Part shown: in pieces, positions 1 through 13,714 of the stretch
Position numbering within the stretch: the stretch's first letter is position 1
Layout: each line of letters starts with the position of its first letter
Assembly: GCF_000972845.2 (NCBI RefSeq)
Contig: NC_040025.1
Coordinates: 22,490,037 to 22,554,036, forward strand
Length of the DNA stretch: 64,000 bases
DNA from: Larimichthys crocea
Lineage: Eukaryota; Chordata; Actinopteri; Sciaenidae
Direction: 5' to 3'
Translations under genes and position numbers: made by a program
Notes under the pieces: generated by a model
What the model was told of the DNA's origin: nothing
The model's database searches: none
What the model saw: the letters and a program-made list of their open reading frames with translations, nothing else

Positions 1-3000
1 GTCTGGAATGTACTCTTAATAATATTATTGACAGAGACTCAACAATTCCCACCATGAGCAGGCACTTGGTAACAGTGGTATGGAAACCTCAAGCAAAATC
101 CAGCTCATGGGTGCGTTTACGTCTGCTGTGACCAGTTACGTTAGAGACAGGAGGGTAGCTATAACTATAAACTTTAATCAAGATATGACTCTAGTATTTC
201 TAGTAGGCGTCAAGCAGGACCCTCTGCAGGTGATGCTGTGTTTGATGTATGATGTTCAGTTGAACCTCAGGAAACGGTCAAGACGTTTAACCATCTGAGG
301 ACCTATCAGTTGCTTTTATAATTTTGGGTGATTTCTTTGACCCCAGAAGGTTAATACAATCAACATTTTGATAATTATACATTCACTACTGGCCTAACCC
401 AAAGGAAAAAAAGAATGTGGTTAATCCTGCCTGCATAAATTATAAATTGTAGCGCTCTCTCCTTCTCAAAAAAAGAAACTGTAAACAAATCCAGAAAGGA
501 GTATGCCTGAGAAAGCCTATTTGTTATGGAATGCGACTCAACCTTTCCCCATTGACAATATCATATAACCCTTCCACCCTTGATTTAATAATGTTAGGGT
601 GACCTGCCCTCCTGCGTCATGAGGTAACATCATACTGACGCTGTTAATCCATGGCAGTCATGGAGACATGGCTGAGAGCAGACAGAAATAGAAATACAAA
701 TGGTGACAGTTTCATAACACCTCATATAGAAATCATTCTCAATCTGTTTACTATCACGTGCCACATCCTTTCTTGCAGTGTAGTGTGGAAAACTATCCAA
801 ATAGGTTTTTATGGGTTTCATCAATTCAGCACACATCATATTTAACAGCTAAAAATAGATCACTGGACATAGAGGCACCTTCCATTGTATACATGTCATA
901 TCATTTACTCACTCCTCCAATGTATGCTTCTTTTTTATTCAATATCATGCAACATTGGGGGTTTAGAGGGGGTAGAGTTGCAGTCTCTAAACACATGCTG
1001 CAAATGAGACACAATTAGAGGTGATTTACTGCCCTCAGAAACAAGGCAAAAAGATTTTTTTTCTTGGCTTTTTTATTTAAGAAATTTCAAAAGCTTCAAA
1101 TAGTTATTTGTAGTCAGTGTGGGTTTGCAGATTGTTGGGATAATTTGTGGATCTATAGATTAATGTTGAGTCTTTGTAGCTTTGCTTTGACTACTGCACT
1201 TGTGGCCAGAGATGAGAGAGGGAGGGCAGACAAACATTTAATAGCTACTTGTGTGTTTCTTGTGAGGGTGGCATCTTGTGCAAATGGTAACAGATAGGTG
1301 GGATTAGAGGGCAGACCGCACACAGTGCCCATGTGGTTCCCATCTCATCTACTCAACGTGTTGTCATTAAGTGTCTTATCTAATTACTTCCACCCAAAGT
1401 AGATGTGGCAGATCCAAAAGGCTCATCCTCCCGGCTCCACACTGTTGATGTAATGCCTATTAAATGCAAAGTAGCTGCAAAATAACAGTCATTGATTTCT
1501 TTTAATATACAAAGAATCTAGCGCAAGATTCATTCTTAATCATTTGTTTTTGTCTAATTTCAATGGAGGTTAAAAGATCAAATAGCTTCAGTGAGAATGA
1601 ATCTTTGAAATGTGACAGATGGAAAGCAGCACGGGATGAAACAAGGATGGCTTCTGAAAGAAAAACAGCCAAAGACCTTGCCTTTCATTCCTGCACCATT
1701 CACTTTCATTTCATCTTCCTTGAATGAGTGCTCTCCACATAGAGGTTTCTTTTTTGCTTCAATGAAAAAGCCTAATTCTCCCAAAGAAACAACTACTGAG
1801 ATTTTCAAATTGGGGATAATAAAAAGATCACAGCGCAGTATAAACCGCATGCTCCGTGTCTTTTATGTATTTTACTGCATTCTTGTATCACATCCTCAAA
1901 CTGAGTATTATGTGCAATTTGTATGTGGATGTGCACACATATGACTGTGTTTGGTTTGGTGGAAAAAAATGACAGCTCACTACCCAGGAAGTTGTGATAA
2001 AGAATGATAACATATAAAGATGTCTGCTGGTTGACATCCTCTCCTCTACAACGTTATAATGTGGCATCTCCCTGGAGTAGGGCTGTTCACTTTATCACTC
2101 TGAGACTTTTAAAGGAAACAGGAATTATGTGGATGGAATGCATGTGAATAAATTGAAAATGGTTAAAAGATGTGAAATTTGGCAGTGAAGGAGGCTGATA
2201 TTTATAGTAAGGAGAAGATTTTTTTTTTCTTGTGGCCATATGCATTTAAATAAACTTGTTGATGCACTGTGCATTGTGGGTTTTTAGCACAAACAGCCAT
2301 CTAATTCTGCCTAAATCTTCTTTTTGAATTGTATGTGTGATCCAAATGCTTTTTCTGGCACATGAAAGTGGATTATCTTTGCTGCGTGTCTTTCCTCCTC
2401 CTGTATTGTGCCTGTGCAGTTGTGCATTGAGCCACCAGGGAATCAATGGCTCATCTGCTGAAAGCTCTTAGTGGTCTTGTGAATGAGTAGTTAATAAGTG
2501 TTAACCCTTTAGACGCCCGCAGACAGACAAGATCGAATACCAAAAAACAACACATTTTCTTATGTATATAATTTTGATATACATACAGTATGAAGATTAC
2601 AGAGACATACTTTGATAATACTTCATGTTAATTCTTCAAAATATAGTTAAAAAAACACCAGATCACAGAAGAAACTCAGTTACTTTGTAACATTTACTAC
2701 TTTTTCACCGTTTGTTCCCTGCAGTCTGGGTGTAATTTGATGTAGCTTCAATTAATTGCATCTTATTCCATGCATCAGCACAGTCCTCATCTGATAAATG
2801 TATTCAGTTAAAAGAATATTGAATAGACTGGGAAAATTATCCTCTTCAACTGTGCCTCAAATCACATAAAACGTATAAAAACAGCTTTGTTGTAGCTTTA
2901 TTAGATTTCAGGGAAGAGGTTGATATTTCTAGATGGGAAAAAAACACAGACCTTTGTCAGCTAAGAGCAGGCATGGTAATTGGAAAAGGGACATTGGGAC

Positions 3001-3957
3001 ATAATCACTTCATCATAATCCTGGTATGTTTTGTGCACCCACACATTGGTTTCACAAAATAGCTATACCTGGAAATGGTGGTGTTTTGTTTAGATGGAGA
3101 AGGTCATCTATAAAAAGCAGGGCCTAACAAAACAGAACACAGCATGTGTCTAGGCAAAATGTGTTTTCACCCAGAGGAAATAAGCATTTTTCATCTTTGT
3201 GTTTGTGTATGTTGTGTTTTCTGTATTTTTTCTGGGAAGGGGATGGCAGTTCCTTCAACCTTTGAACATGTGTGAATTGTATCTGGTCTCACATGAATAG
3301 TTGCTGTTTCACAGACATTTCTTTTCTTTTTTTTTTCTTCTTTTTTTGAGCTGTGTGGACCCAAACGTGAGTATAACAGCTACAATAGACTGCCACTCTT
3401 CTTATTTGTTTGCTGGATGGGAAAGCTAAGTCACTGATGACTTAAAAACATGGCTGTATAAAGAAGAACTGGAGTGTAGAAAGATTCAGAGATGGTGTGC
3501 AGAGCCAGTTCAGAGAATGAGCGTCCAAGACATCCTGTTGGTTCCCAGTACACGTCAGTGGGATAAAATAATCTAACCGTATGACTCATCTACATTTTTA
3601 CAAATGTTATTGGACCAAATGGATCAAATTCTGATAATAAAAAGAGTCATTTGGGAGGCGCATTCACTGTTTTACATTCACTGCTTTTCCAATGATTCTG
3701 TATAGGAAGTGCATGATGAATAAGGAAGTTTCAATTCCCCATGTGACCACTACACCAAAGTCACATCACTTGGCTTGGCTACTAGTAGATGTTGTCATAA
3801 TATATTCACTATAATAGTTTTCTTGACTAATGACCCTTTCAGACACAAAGCGATTGGTGCTGCATGGCTGGGTTCAACATACAATTGTATACAATACAAT
3901 TTTAAATTAGATTACTTTGAGAAATATTAACATCTTTTTTTTCACAATATTTATTGT
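1..3957. other. intergenic, no gene recognised
   Basis: AT-rich DNA with short chance open frames only (up to 110 codons). No exon with credible borders and homology, RNA gene or clear mobile element is seen. Confidence 0.5.
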
Positions 3958-4849
3958 GATGTGACCTTTTTGTTGTTTTTTTTTAGCCTGACTTCACCTT
4001 TATGTCCTGCGTCCAGCTCTGACCGGTAAATTGCCTCCCTTTGACACAGGAATCAGTGAAATCCTTTTGATGTCACCTTGCTCACACAGAAATGTGACAT
4101 TAGCAGGGGGAAAGGGTGACGATGCTTTTTTCATCCGGCTGTGGCCACCGTAAAGTGGAAGAAGTAGCCATGCCAAATGATATGGTTGTGTTATTGTAGG
4201 TGTACAATAACCACTAATGAATACATGATTATGAATAATGAAAAAAGGCTATGGCTGCCATGCTTTAATGTGGAGTGGCACTGTGATCCAAAATTAAATT
4301 GCAAAAATGTGTTTTTTTTCTGCTCATTTCTTGAATAGTACAAAGTCTCTTCACAAGTTGTTGAATTATTTCTCAAAGACCTGACAAACATTACTAAATA
4401 TTAGACAGTCCTGTGGGGAATTAATGTCTTCACATCCCAGTTGATATTTTCAAGTAAATGTCAAAGACATCCTTGTGTGGTTGTCATGCCATCTCTCAGT
4501 CTCAGTTGGAAAAAGTTGCTTTTACGAGGTCCAGTAATGTAGAAAAGATGAGCTGTGAACTCCTCCCTGCTTCATATCTGACCACGAAGCAAAACATCTT
4601 CCTTCTTATTCTTATGTCCATGTGCAGGTCCAATAGATTTCAGATTTTTTAAGTCTTCTTTATTTTTTTAGTTGATATTATAGCTGAAGAGAGATGGGAG
4701 GGGGAGAGATGGGATGCCATGTAGCAAAGGGCGAAAACTGGAATAAAATCTACACCACGGTAAATCAGATGAATGGACGGAGGTGTTTACCATTTTCCAG
4801 GTAAATTTGGCAGTGAGTAGTGGATTAGTGAATTAAAAGGAAGCAGGAC
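3958..4849 (+). repeat. direct duplication, copy A
   Basis: The segment from GATGTGACCTTTTTG to AATTAAAAGGAAGCAG recurs at 6896-7770 with only scattered substitutions and small indels. Both copies contain the same 64-codon chance open frame (4458-4652 here), differing at one residue. Copy A has about 45 bases near its end that copy B lacks. Confidence 0.85.
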
Positions 4850-6895
4850 GAGTAAAGTGCCCCGCAAGTCATTGAAATAAATTAATTTCAGCATTGCCAT
4901 TATCACATTGTGTCTAAAAGGGTTGTTACAGTGTGTATGTCTCTCTAATGTTTCATTAACAACTGAATTAACTGATTTTCGGTCAGTTAAGGGAAGCACA
5001 ACAAGGTGTAAACGCACCTCAAACATCTTGTCCCTATAAAGGTGATATAGTGCATGCGTTGGCAACTGTTGCTAATTTTTGCTAGATCCAGCAGATAACA
5101 TTAGCATTCATGTGGAGTCACGTTTGTGTCCCCTTGATTATATGTCCAATATAAACCCAATATTCACTCTCATTTCAGCTCTGTGTTATTCTCCACCAAC
5201 TCCTCCTGGAATATGGGCTACTGTAGAAACATGGAGGTGCAAAATGGCGAACCGCGTAGAAGACGACACACAGCAACTCTAGATATAAAAGGCTCATTTT
5301 AAGGTAACAAAAAACATAAATATTCCTAAATACTGGTGGTTATACACCAATCAAGGAAATAGTTATGCATATCATGTTTCATATCTGCCATCATCTGTAA
5401 ATAGAGTGCCCTAAATCCTACATACTGCAATTTTAAATTACCTTACTTTGAGAAATATTAACATCTTTATTTTACAATATTTGTTGTCATTTAACAACAG
5501 AAGCCAAACAAGCAACGGTAAAAGAACACTGCCTAAATAAGGAAGTAATTCTTTTGTGTAAATGAAACTATATGATTTGAATTACTAGACAACATTTAAT
5601 GCAATGAAGCTAGCCGCCCTTGACAGTTTTAACGACACTCTATACACTCTAACCCTAACCCTAAAAACCTAGAGTAAAAAATGATTTATCATAAACATAA
5701 CATAACAACTACAACAAATATATTAAACTTAATCTAAGAAAAATACAGGTTAATTGTGATACAACAGCCCATAAAACTTTTTTTTGTTCATCTCTGCACA
5801 CAGTCACAGAGATACAGAACTATCTGTATTAATTATGCATCACCAATATTCAATCATTCATGCTCACCTCACTTTGTGGAGAAGTGTCCACCATTCTAAA
5901 TTTCCAACTGCAGGAATGATAAAGGAAGATTCAGTGAGTTAGTCATAGAAGACTGAGTCCTGATTGGTCTAAAGTTAAGTTTAACCAGAGGGAAGTGTAG
6001 ACAAAGGAGGAAGATCCACCTCAAACAATGTCCTTTTCTCAGTGGAAATAACTCACATAAGCCAAGCATAACGTTTTATTTCCAGTACAGCTATGTATTT
6101 TGGTTGGATTTAGCCACTGCTTGTTGTGGTATGTGATTTTTTTTTTGTTTTGGACAAAGTCTGGGCGTTTTCTTGTCGCAGTGACAGTGAGGGATGAGAG
6201 TCTTGTTTATTGGACTGTAGAACTGGCTATGTGATCAAATCAAAGGGCCAACAGGATGACACAGTCTAACAGAGGCAACACATCACTGTCATCCTCATTT
6301 TCTCACTTTTCCATTGACCTCATCACCTTAGTAACACTGCTCACCCAGCACAATGGGGTCATTAGTCTATTAAAGTGTAAATAATTTTCTCACTGTGAAT
6401 ATGATTTATACCTGCAGGTACAGCTAAATAAACTAAATACAGTTGGTAACACACACACATGTGCCTGCAGGAACAGACATTGATGTGGACACTGTGGGTG
6501 CTGAACACACACACCTACAGACTCTCCCACAAACATACAGTTACACTTCTTTAAAAGGAAAGCCTTTAGGGTTGGAGCCTGTCAGCATTGTCATTCCCTG
6601 ACGTACAGTGATGGAGGAGATAAAACCCACATGTGTCTTATTCACAGTTCCCCAGAGCAAAGACATTCTTCAGTAACTGAAATGAAATATGGCTCAATGT
6701 ATCCCCCTCCCCCCTGCTCAGAGCATTTAACATCAGTATGGTGGTATCAGATTCGGTGATCCTCAAGGGAGCAAAGGAAGTGCGCTGTGGGTGAAAACAT
6801 GACAGACACACAAACTGACAGACAGAAAGAAGTCCCAAATGGGGTGTGAGTACCTTTTCAAACACACCCTGGTCACAGTACTCTCTTGTGGGTCA
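4850..6895. other. intergenic between duplication copies
   Basis: Apart from the MITE-like element there is a short CTAACCCTAACCCTAA tract at about 5649-5663 and CA-rich sequence near 6452-6530. No gene is seen. Confidence 0.5.
5080..5487 (+). mobile_element. MITE-like dispersed repeat
   Basis: Contains GATATAAAAGGCTCATTTTA followed by AGGTAACAAAAAACATAA, and later AGAGTGCCCTAAATCCTACA, hallmarks of a very common non-autonomous fish element. A truncated relative lies at 21120-21262. The last part (5424-5487) also matches 3892-3957 beside duplication copy A. Confidence 0.5.
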
Positions 6896-7770
6896 GATGT
6901 GACCTTTTTGTTGTTTTTTTTTTTAGCCTGACTTCACCTTTATGTCCTGCGTCCAGCACTGACCGGTAAATTGCCTCCCTTTGACACAGGAATCAGTGAA
7001 ATCCTTTTGATGTCACCTCGCTCACACAGAAATGTGACATTACCAGGGTAAAGGGTGACATAAAGTATTTGAAGATGCGTTTGATCAGGCTGTGGCCACC
7101 ATAAGGTGGAAGAAGCTATTGCGAGTGCTATTGTAGGTGTACAATAACCACTAATGAATACATGATTGTGAATAATGGTGTTAATGGATAAAGGCTATGG
7201 CTGCCATGCTTTAATGTGGAGTGGCACTGTGATCCAAAATGGAATTGCAAAAATGTCTTTTTGTCTGCTCATTTCTTGAATAGTACAAAGTCTCTCCACC
7301 ACATTTGCTTTCCAAAGGTTGTTGAATTATTTCTCAAAGACCTGACAAACATTACTAAATATTAGACAGTCCAGTTGGGGAAATAATGTCTTCACATCCC
7401 AGTTGATATTTTCAAGTAAATGTCAAAGACATCCTTGTGTGGTTGTCATGCCATCTCTCAGTCTCAGTTGGATAAAGTTGCTTTTACGAGGTCCAGTAAT
7501 GTAGAAAAGATGAGCTGTGAACTCCTCCCTGCTTCATATCTGACCACGAAGCAAAACATCTTCCTTCTTATTCTTATGTCCATGTGCAGGTCCAATAGAT
7601 TTCAGATTTTTTAAGTCTTCTTTATTTTTTTAGTTGATATTATAGCTGAAGAGAGATGGGAGGGGGAGAGATGGGATGCCATGTAGCAAAGTGCGAAAAC
7701 TGGAATAAAATCTACACCACGGTAAATCAGATGAATGGACCAGAGGTGTGTCAATTAAAAGGAAGCAGCA
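6896..7770 (+). repeat. direct duplication, copy B
   Basis: Second copy of 3958-4849 in the same orientation, about 2.9 kb downstream. It carries small insertions, such as CACATTTGCTTTCCAAAGG near 7300, and a deletion near 7748. It is either a local segmental duplication or two insertions of one unknown element. Confidence 0.85.
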
Positions 7771-8159
7771 GGATGTTGTATTTTGACATTATATTTTGTT
7801 TATAGCCAGTCTGGTATAATTGAATTGCGCATGAATAGCACAGTAATGTGTTAAGTCATTTTGTCTGTTATCACAATGCATTTATTGCTTTTCGCCTGTC
7901 ATTTCACGCCGGTGTCTACTAAGTTATACTGACAAGACGGCGTGTCATTTTGTGCATGCATGTCACATACAAAAAACAGGCAGGTAATGTTCAGCCAGGT
8001 TAGGCTTTAGTTAGTTGGTACTAGGTAATTGATAAAGTCACTTTGATTGTATATTGACTTTTTGCTGTTGCAAAGTAGAAATGCAGAGTCCTGACCAAAT
8101 GTACTGTTATTCTTGATGAAAATTGTAATTTTGATTTATGTGATTGTTCCTGTGATGAA

Positions 8160-8590
8160 GACATACACTGCTGCACACATATCATAGTTGACATTACACC
8201 AGTGTTGGCCAATCTACATTGGTTACACATTAAAAGAAAATGATTAATATTTTAATCACCTATAAAGCACTACAAGGGCTGTTCCCACATTACATGACTT
8301 TTTGTGTCCTCTGACTTCGTTAGAATCTCTGAGGTCCTTCTGTTAGTCCCGAAATCTAGGCTTAAAACCAAAGGTGATGAGCCTTTGTAGTTGTGGCACC
8401 CACCCTCTGAAACTGCTAAAAATTCAACTGTTTTGTAAGCACATAGTGCTTACAAGTGTTTTTACCTTCTGTGTAGTTTTGATAGTTGTTTTTTTTATAT
8501 TGTTATTTCCTGTTGTAATTTATTAGTGCTTGCATTGTACAACTACGTCTGGTTTCATAAAGTGCTTTATAAATAAAGTTTACTTATTTT
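8160..8590 (+). mobile_element. LINE 3' end (Rex/L2-type), decayed
   Basis: In mixed frames the sequence reads PVLANLHWLH, ITYKALQGLFPH and similar, the typical C-terminal end of fish LINE ORF2 (LHWLPV..RI..K.L.L.YKAL.G). The 3' end is ATAAAGTGCTTTATAAATAA. It is broken by stops and frameshifts and is not functional. Confidence 0.7.
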
Positions 8591-10299
8591 CTAAAAATAC
8601 ATTTTGGTCCAAACTCATATTTAGCTGCTTGGCAGAACTATGATTGTAGTGTCGCAACATGCACCTTTTTTTTTTGAGTCACTGATCGAATGATTTCATC
8701 ATGACAACGCAGTGGAAAATTAGCAAACAACACTGAGTAGGATAACATATGCAATATCTGAAATCAGTTTATTCAGGATAGTGACAGTAGATAGAGACAG
8801 AGGGGTGAATATATGTAGTAAAGTGCACAGGTCTGACTCAAACCTGAGCTGCTTTAGTAACTCAGCTGGGTTATGGGTGCACCCCATTCCTCATCTTTCT
8901 TTAGTGTGTTCACTCATTCTGAATAGCTGTACCAAAAATAATTAATTTTGCCCTCCATCACAGATAATCGAACTTTGAAGAGGAAAAATAGCATGCTAGG
9001 AATGAGTGCACCTCAGCCATATAATCATCAGGATATTCTATTATTTGCATCTGATGGCAGTCTATTTTCAGCCTGCAACAGAGATGTGTGGAGAGGAAAT
9101 GAGTCAAATAGCTACACTGCAGCGTTTCTTGTATGGAATAGGCTCAATTTCTTCTCCTCATACACTTCTCCTTTTCCTGTTCATCGGCTCTCAGACAATC
9201 AGCTTTTGATCTCTTTTACCTCAGTGTCCCTCCATTTACCTCGTCTGTATTTTCTCACCTTCGCAGCCTTTGGCTCAAATCATTTCTCAGGCTGTACAGG
9301 AGATAACAGAAATTAATTTGGATGTCTGAACCTGGCAGTAGACAACCACATTTTTGGGTCTATAGTTGTTAAAACATTTTTTTTTTGACAGCTATTGCAT
9401 TATGTGCCCCACACTTCACAGATATTCCACATCTTATCTGATTTTCTCAGACCAAATTAAATCTTGTCTTGGCCATAAGTGCTGTTCACAATTGATTTTC
9501 AGTGTAACCCTTGAAAATAATACATTTAATTCACCAAGTGGGATGAAACTTTTCTACCATCAAATAATACATTTTAAGTCATTTTTAATGCTACAGTGAC
9601 GTGCCAGTGCAAGTCAATGGTGTCTCATACGTCTGCTCTCACAGTATGTAACTTTGTCCTCCAGGTACAATCTCCTTGCCAGAAGTACATAATGCTTTAC
9701 ACCACTAAGTCACACGTCACAAATACATATTTGTAACTGTCCATATTTATAACAGTGGTATTTTTGTGTTGTCTGTCACCCAGACATGACATTGTATTAA
9801 TAACAGTAAAGTTGGATTTCATTAACTTGAGTTGAGATCTATATTATCAGTCTATATTATCAGGATCGATGGAACTGCCAGCAGCTCAGTCAGTCACAAT
9901 CAGTTGGAGATGTGTGAAGACCAGTGTGTTTCATTTTAGGTGACAACAGAGGACAACACACACAACAAAAAGAATCTGGTAATAACCTGACATGACCAGA
10001 CATCATTGGTTAACTTGGCCTAACATAAACAATGTCAACAGCAACTTGTATGAGCACGAACAAGACAGATTTTTTAAAAATGCATATAATACATACTGTA
10101 TCTTGTGGTCCTTCAGTCAACGGCATTGATTGACTTTGCTTTGAGTGATGCTTCAAAGTCTTCGTGGTAGTGGTAATATTCATATGGAATCTTTTTATTT
10201 TATATATGACTTTTAAGGTGCATTTCAAGGAGGTCGAATAATCACATAGATATGCTATCCTGGAAAGCTTCAACCAGTTGAGAAATCAAAATTTAGCTG

Positions 10300-10395
10300 G
10301 TGACTTGTCTAGGGTGTACCCTGCCTCTCGCCCAAAGTCAGCTGGAATAGGCTCCAGCCCCACTGTGTGGTTACAAATAATGGATGGATGGAATA
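10300..10395 (+). repeat. fish dispersed repeat tail ending in GGATGGATGG
   Basis: CTTGTCTAGGGTGTACCCTG, CCTCTCGCCCAAAGTCAGCT and GGAATAGGCTCCAGCCCC, followed by ATGGATGGATGG, form the familiar 3' tail of an abundant fish retroelement. The opposite orientation occurs at 55326-55600. Confidence 0.65.
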
Positions 10396-10789
10396 ACATT
10401 TATTTTGTTGTTGTATAGACACATGGTGTTCATTCAGTTAGGGTCATTGATTAACTATTGCTTTCCACTGAGTCCTCCAAAGGCTCTGTGATAGTGATGA
10501 GCAAAAGCCTCAAAAATATTAAATCATAAAACTATATTAAAAATAGAATAGCACGCTGTTCTGTGCAATATACTATATATTACTGAGGCCTCAGTAGTCT
10601 GAGTTACACAAAATAGTGGGTATCATTATTCAGTCAGTCATCTGTAGGTTTGTTGTTGGTGTTTTGTCTGACAAACCTACATATGAGCATCAGGATTAAT
10701 TAATTCAACACATTTCATCAAGGAAACACACCTTTGGAAGGTCACACATCATTTTCTAAGACAGACTTTAATCCAAAAATGGGCAAAGA

Positions 10790-10910
10790 TGGTGCATGGA
10801 GCTGAGATGGGCCAAATCAAGCCTGGTTGCTGAAATAAGCCACCTGTGATTGCACCCACCTGTCACTCAAAACAGTCACACCCTAAATTATGCACAACTT
10901 TAAGCCTTCA
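10790..10910 (+). repeat. dispersed repeat fragment, related to 32590-32740
   Basis: Shares AAGCCACCTGT, a CCACC.GTCA segment and CACAACTTTAAGC-like wording with 32590-32740 in the same orientation. It is an old, diverged element of unknown class. Confidence 0.5.
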
Positions 10911-12230
10911 CTAAGGGATAATGCCGCTTCCATTAATTCCTTATTATGGACAACCTGAAGGGCATTATCCTGCTTATACCATGATCCTTTTACCAAGGAA
11001 AAAGAATTAAGACCACTTTTACCACAATTTATATTTTCATGCATTTTGCAATCAAGTTTTTTATAAGCCATAACTCTGTTTCCTTGGTAACACCTGGAGG
11101 TTTGACAACTAACCTGGAACAATCATTACCATTCCATAAGGTTCTTCTGCAATGGAAACATTGTTAACTGCTGCAGTAAATAGGATGGCAACTGGAGATA
11201 TTTCTGGTCTGCTCAATATAGACCCCTTTGGCTCAGCCAGGGAGGGGAGTGGGGCCTCATAGAGATTCACTTACCCAGTCACCCTGGTTATAGATGCTAT
11301 CAAAGATGATGATGCCAGTGTATAAACCACTGGACGTCGGGCCTGTCCTCAAGGCCAAGATGATGTTGCAAGATTGCAGAGAAGGGTATTTTGAGCTGCC
11401 ATTTTGTTTGAGCCTAAACTACCTTCCTAAACTCAAGTACACCTTTGAAGCACTCCACTAGGTTTGGAGCTTGAAAGTAATGGACTCTCCTGGATCAGTA
11501 TTAAAGGCTATCAGTGTGGTGTTACAGATGTGACATGGTGAGGCGAACAGGATGCAGTTTTCCATTTTTGTCATCTTGGATTATTCACATTTTTACTGTC
11601 ACCATTGCACAGATCCGCTCTCCTACAATTGTCCTGCTTGCCTTTCTATTAAACTACCGTGTTTTTATTAATACCCGTTGTACTTAGTTATTAGTAATTC
11701 AGGATATGCGCTGAAACTACAAGTACAAATTGGTAAAATATCATTACTGAAAAAAGCTTTCTTTCTTTTTTTTTTAGTTTGATTTGAGAAAAAAAACTTA
11801 GTAGGAAAGTTTTGTTTGCAGATGAAATTTATTTGCTTCTTGATAACACACAAATTGTGTGTGCCAGTCTGAAAATTATTTTTAGACCTTTGATTATGTA
11901 ATCTGAATCCAATATGACTTCATCTATTAACTCATACCGAAGGACCCGACAGTGACTGGAACAAAATGAACACAAGAAGTCTTGTCTGGGCTTGATGTGG
12001 GCCTCTCAGAAAATGGTGCATCATGGAGTTCACAAGCACAACCATGTTCACTGATAACACTGTATCAATAATGAACACTAATCTAAAGCTTAAAACTATT
12101 GAATGTATTTACATTCATAGCTTTCTATTAGCAAAGAGGGTAGCAGCCCTCATTAGTGTTCTCTGATCTAGTTAAAACCAAACGGCAGCCTTGCTGGGAA
12201 ATGAAGCCAACGTGCAAGTGCTAAAAACTG

Positions 12231-12370
12231 TGTCCAAACTCGAGTGTCCACTTGAGGCTGGCTACTGAAGTGAGTCAGTCTCCATTAAACCCCTATGTTA
12301 AAATGTCCAACTTCACAGCAGAAATAAACATGTTTACAGCCTTTTAACATAACATTAATGTAACATTGAT
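12231..12370 (-). repeat. dispersed repeat fragment, inverted relative to 32800-33010
   Basis: The reverse complement reads TAAACATGTTTATTTCTGC and GTAGCCAGCCTCAAGTGG, matching the second half of the 32590-33010 repeat. Confidence 0.55.
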
Positions 12371-13059
12371 CCTTTTTTCTGTTTGTTTGTAATGATGATT
12401 CAACCAGAGGAGGGCGTCATGTCCATCTGGGCACTGCTTCAACTGCCAGTCATCAAACATTGATGATATAGAAAATGAACAGGAATCTAACTTCTGGAAC
12501 CAAAGTAACCCAAAATAACTACTTCACTACACAGAAGGGCACTTACCATGGCAGGCAGCATGCGCTGCAGATTAGTGTGTAGTTACAAATTCCATAGTGC
12601 GGTAGCAGAGCAGTTCACTTTGTGCTCTATTTTAGCCATTTAGCTTCATATACCCCATGAAAGTTACCGGGGTCAGACTTTATCGTACTCAAATGTGGCT
12701 ACAGCCTTTATAGAATGAATCATATTGCACAGTGAGTCACACCTCAGAAGTGATGCAGTGAAGGAACACTGTACATTTCTTTTCTTCACGCTGTTTGCTG
12801 TGTAAGAGGTTAAATGATCATAAAATGATACTCCTTGTTTACTGGAAATTATGTGAAATTCTAAAGTGATACAGTTAGAGAAAAGAGAAAATGCTTACTG
12901 TGACACTGTGATTTTTTTGTTTTATGAATCCTGTTCTTGATCTTCCACACCCAGAGCAAAGTATGTCAAGTCCTTCCAGACAATTCTCCATTTCATTTCC
13001 ATCTCTTGAAAACAGGCGTGCATAACTACTCCTGTTATTCTAATCGGAGGCTGTGTGCC

Positions 13060-13290
13060 GCCATGTGATTGGCTGATCACCGATGACTCACTTCAACAGG
13101 CTGGTGTGGGGCTGGCAAGAAGAGGGTGGGTGGGTGGATGGATGGGTAGGTGGTAGTGAAAAGGGGGAGCAGGAGGCGTGAGTAAAGGCTTTCTCCCACA
13201 GCTTGTACGCCTGTAAGAATTGTTGTTGTCAGAGCACACTGTTTTGTCACACACGTACACACACCATAAATACTTGCAAAGGGAGTCAAC
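13060..13290 (+). promoter_or_regulatory. prickle2: putative prickle2 promoter
   Basis: Upstream of the candidate first exon there is an inverted CCAAT box (ATTGG 13068-13072), an AP-1 site TGACTCA (13084-13090) and a TATA-like ATAAATA (13266-13272) at a reasonable distance from a start near 13295. Individually these motifs are common; their order ahead of a strong splice donor is the argument. Confidence 0.35.
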
Positions 13291-13714
13291 TTAATCTATA
13301 CACACTTTCTCACTGTTTTTCTGTTCCACTCCCCAGCCATGGTTGCCTGTAGCCAGACTTGAGGAGAGACACAGAGCCTGGAGGAGGGAGAGAAAGAGAG
13401 AGAAAGGGAGAGAGAGAGAGAGAGAGAGAGAGACTTGTGCTGATCACAGTCTGCAGCCCCCAGCCTTCCCTCTGTCGCTGCTGCTGCTGCTGCTGCTACA
13501 GTACGTGTGAAAGACAGAGAGGGAGAGGTAGCAGAGGCAGAGCTGGTGTTTGTCTCTGAGATTTGGAGAAGGAGGAGAGCCGTGTGAGCTGTGCAGTGCA
13601 GAGCAGAGACAGCCGATCCTCTGGTATGTGTCCAGTGTGAGTGACTCAGTCCAGTCCCTGCGCACCTCTGAGCTGCCTCGCACACCAGGACTCTGACAAC
13701 AGCCACACAAACAG
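13290..13714 (+). other. prickle2: putative non-coding first exon of prickle2
   Basis: This purine-rich, relatively GC-rich block contains (GA)n at about 13411-13432 and (CTG)6 at 13478-13495. It ends in a consensus donor ACAG|GTGAGT at 13715. It has no convincing coding frame, and the next plus-strand exon seen is the prickle2 start exon at 38102. A long first intron behind non-coding leader exons is usual for vertebrate PRICKLE genes. The link to prickle2 is inference. Confidence 0.45.

Larger units (their letters stand above)
8591..13060. other. intergenic upstream of prickle2 with repeat fragments
   Basis: No coding exon is supported. Repeat fragments at 10300-10395, 10790-10910 and 12231-12370 are listed separately. 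The 122-codon frame at 8948-9316 has no recognisable feature. Confidence 0.5.

Noticed and set aside
5649..5663. Telomere-like CTAACCCTAACCC
   Set aside because: Only about two units. Chance or a minor interstitial tract, not a telomere.
8948..9316. 122-codon open frame
   Set aside because: No recognisable motif, no splice context, lies in AT-rich intergenic DNA.
13296..13706. 136-codon minus-strand frame antisense to the putative first exon
   Set aside because: Its Ser/Leu and Ala runs come from the (GA)n and (CTG)n repeats read backwards.
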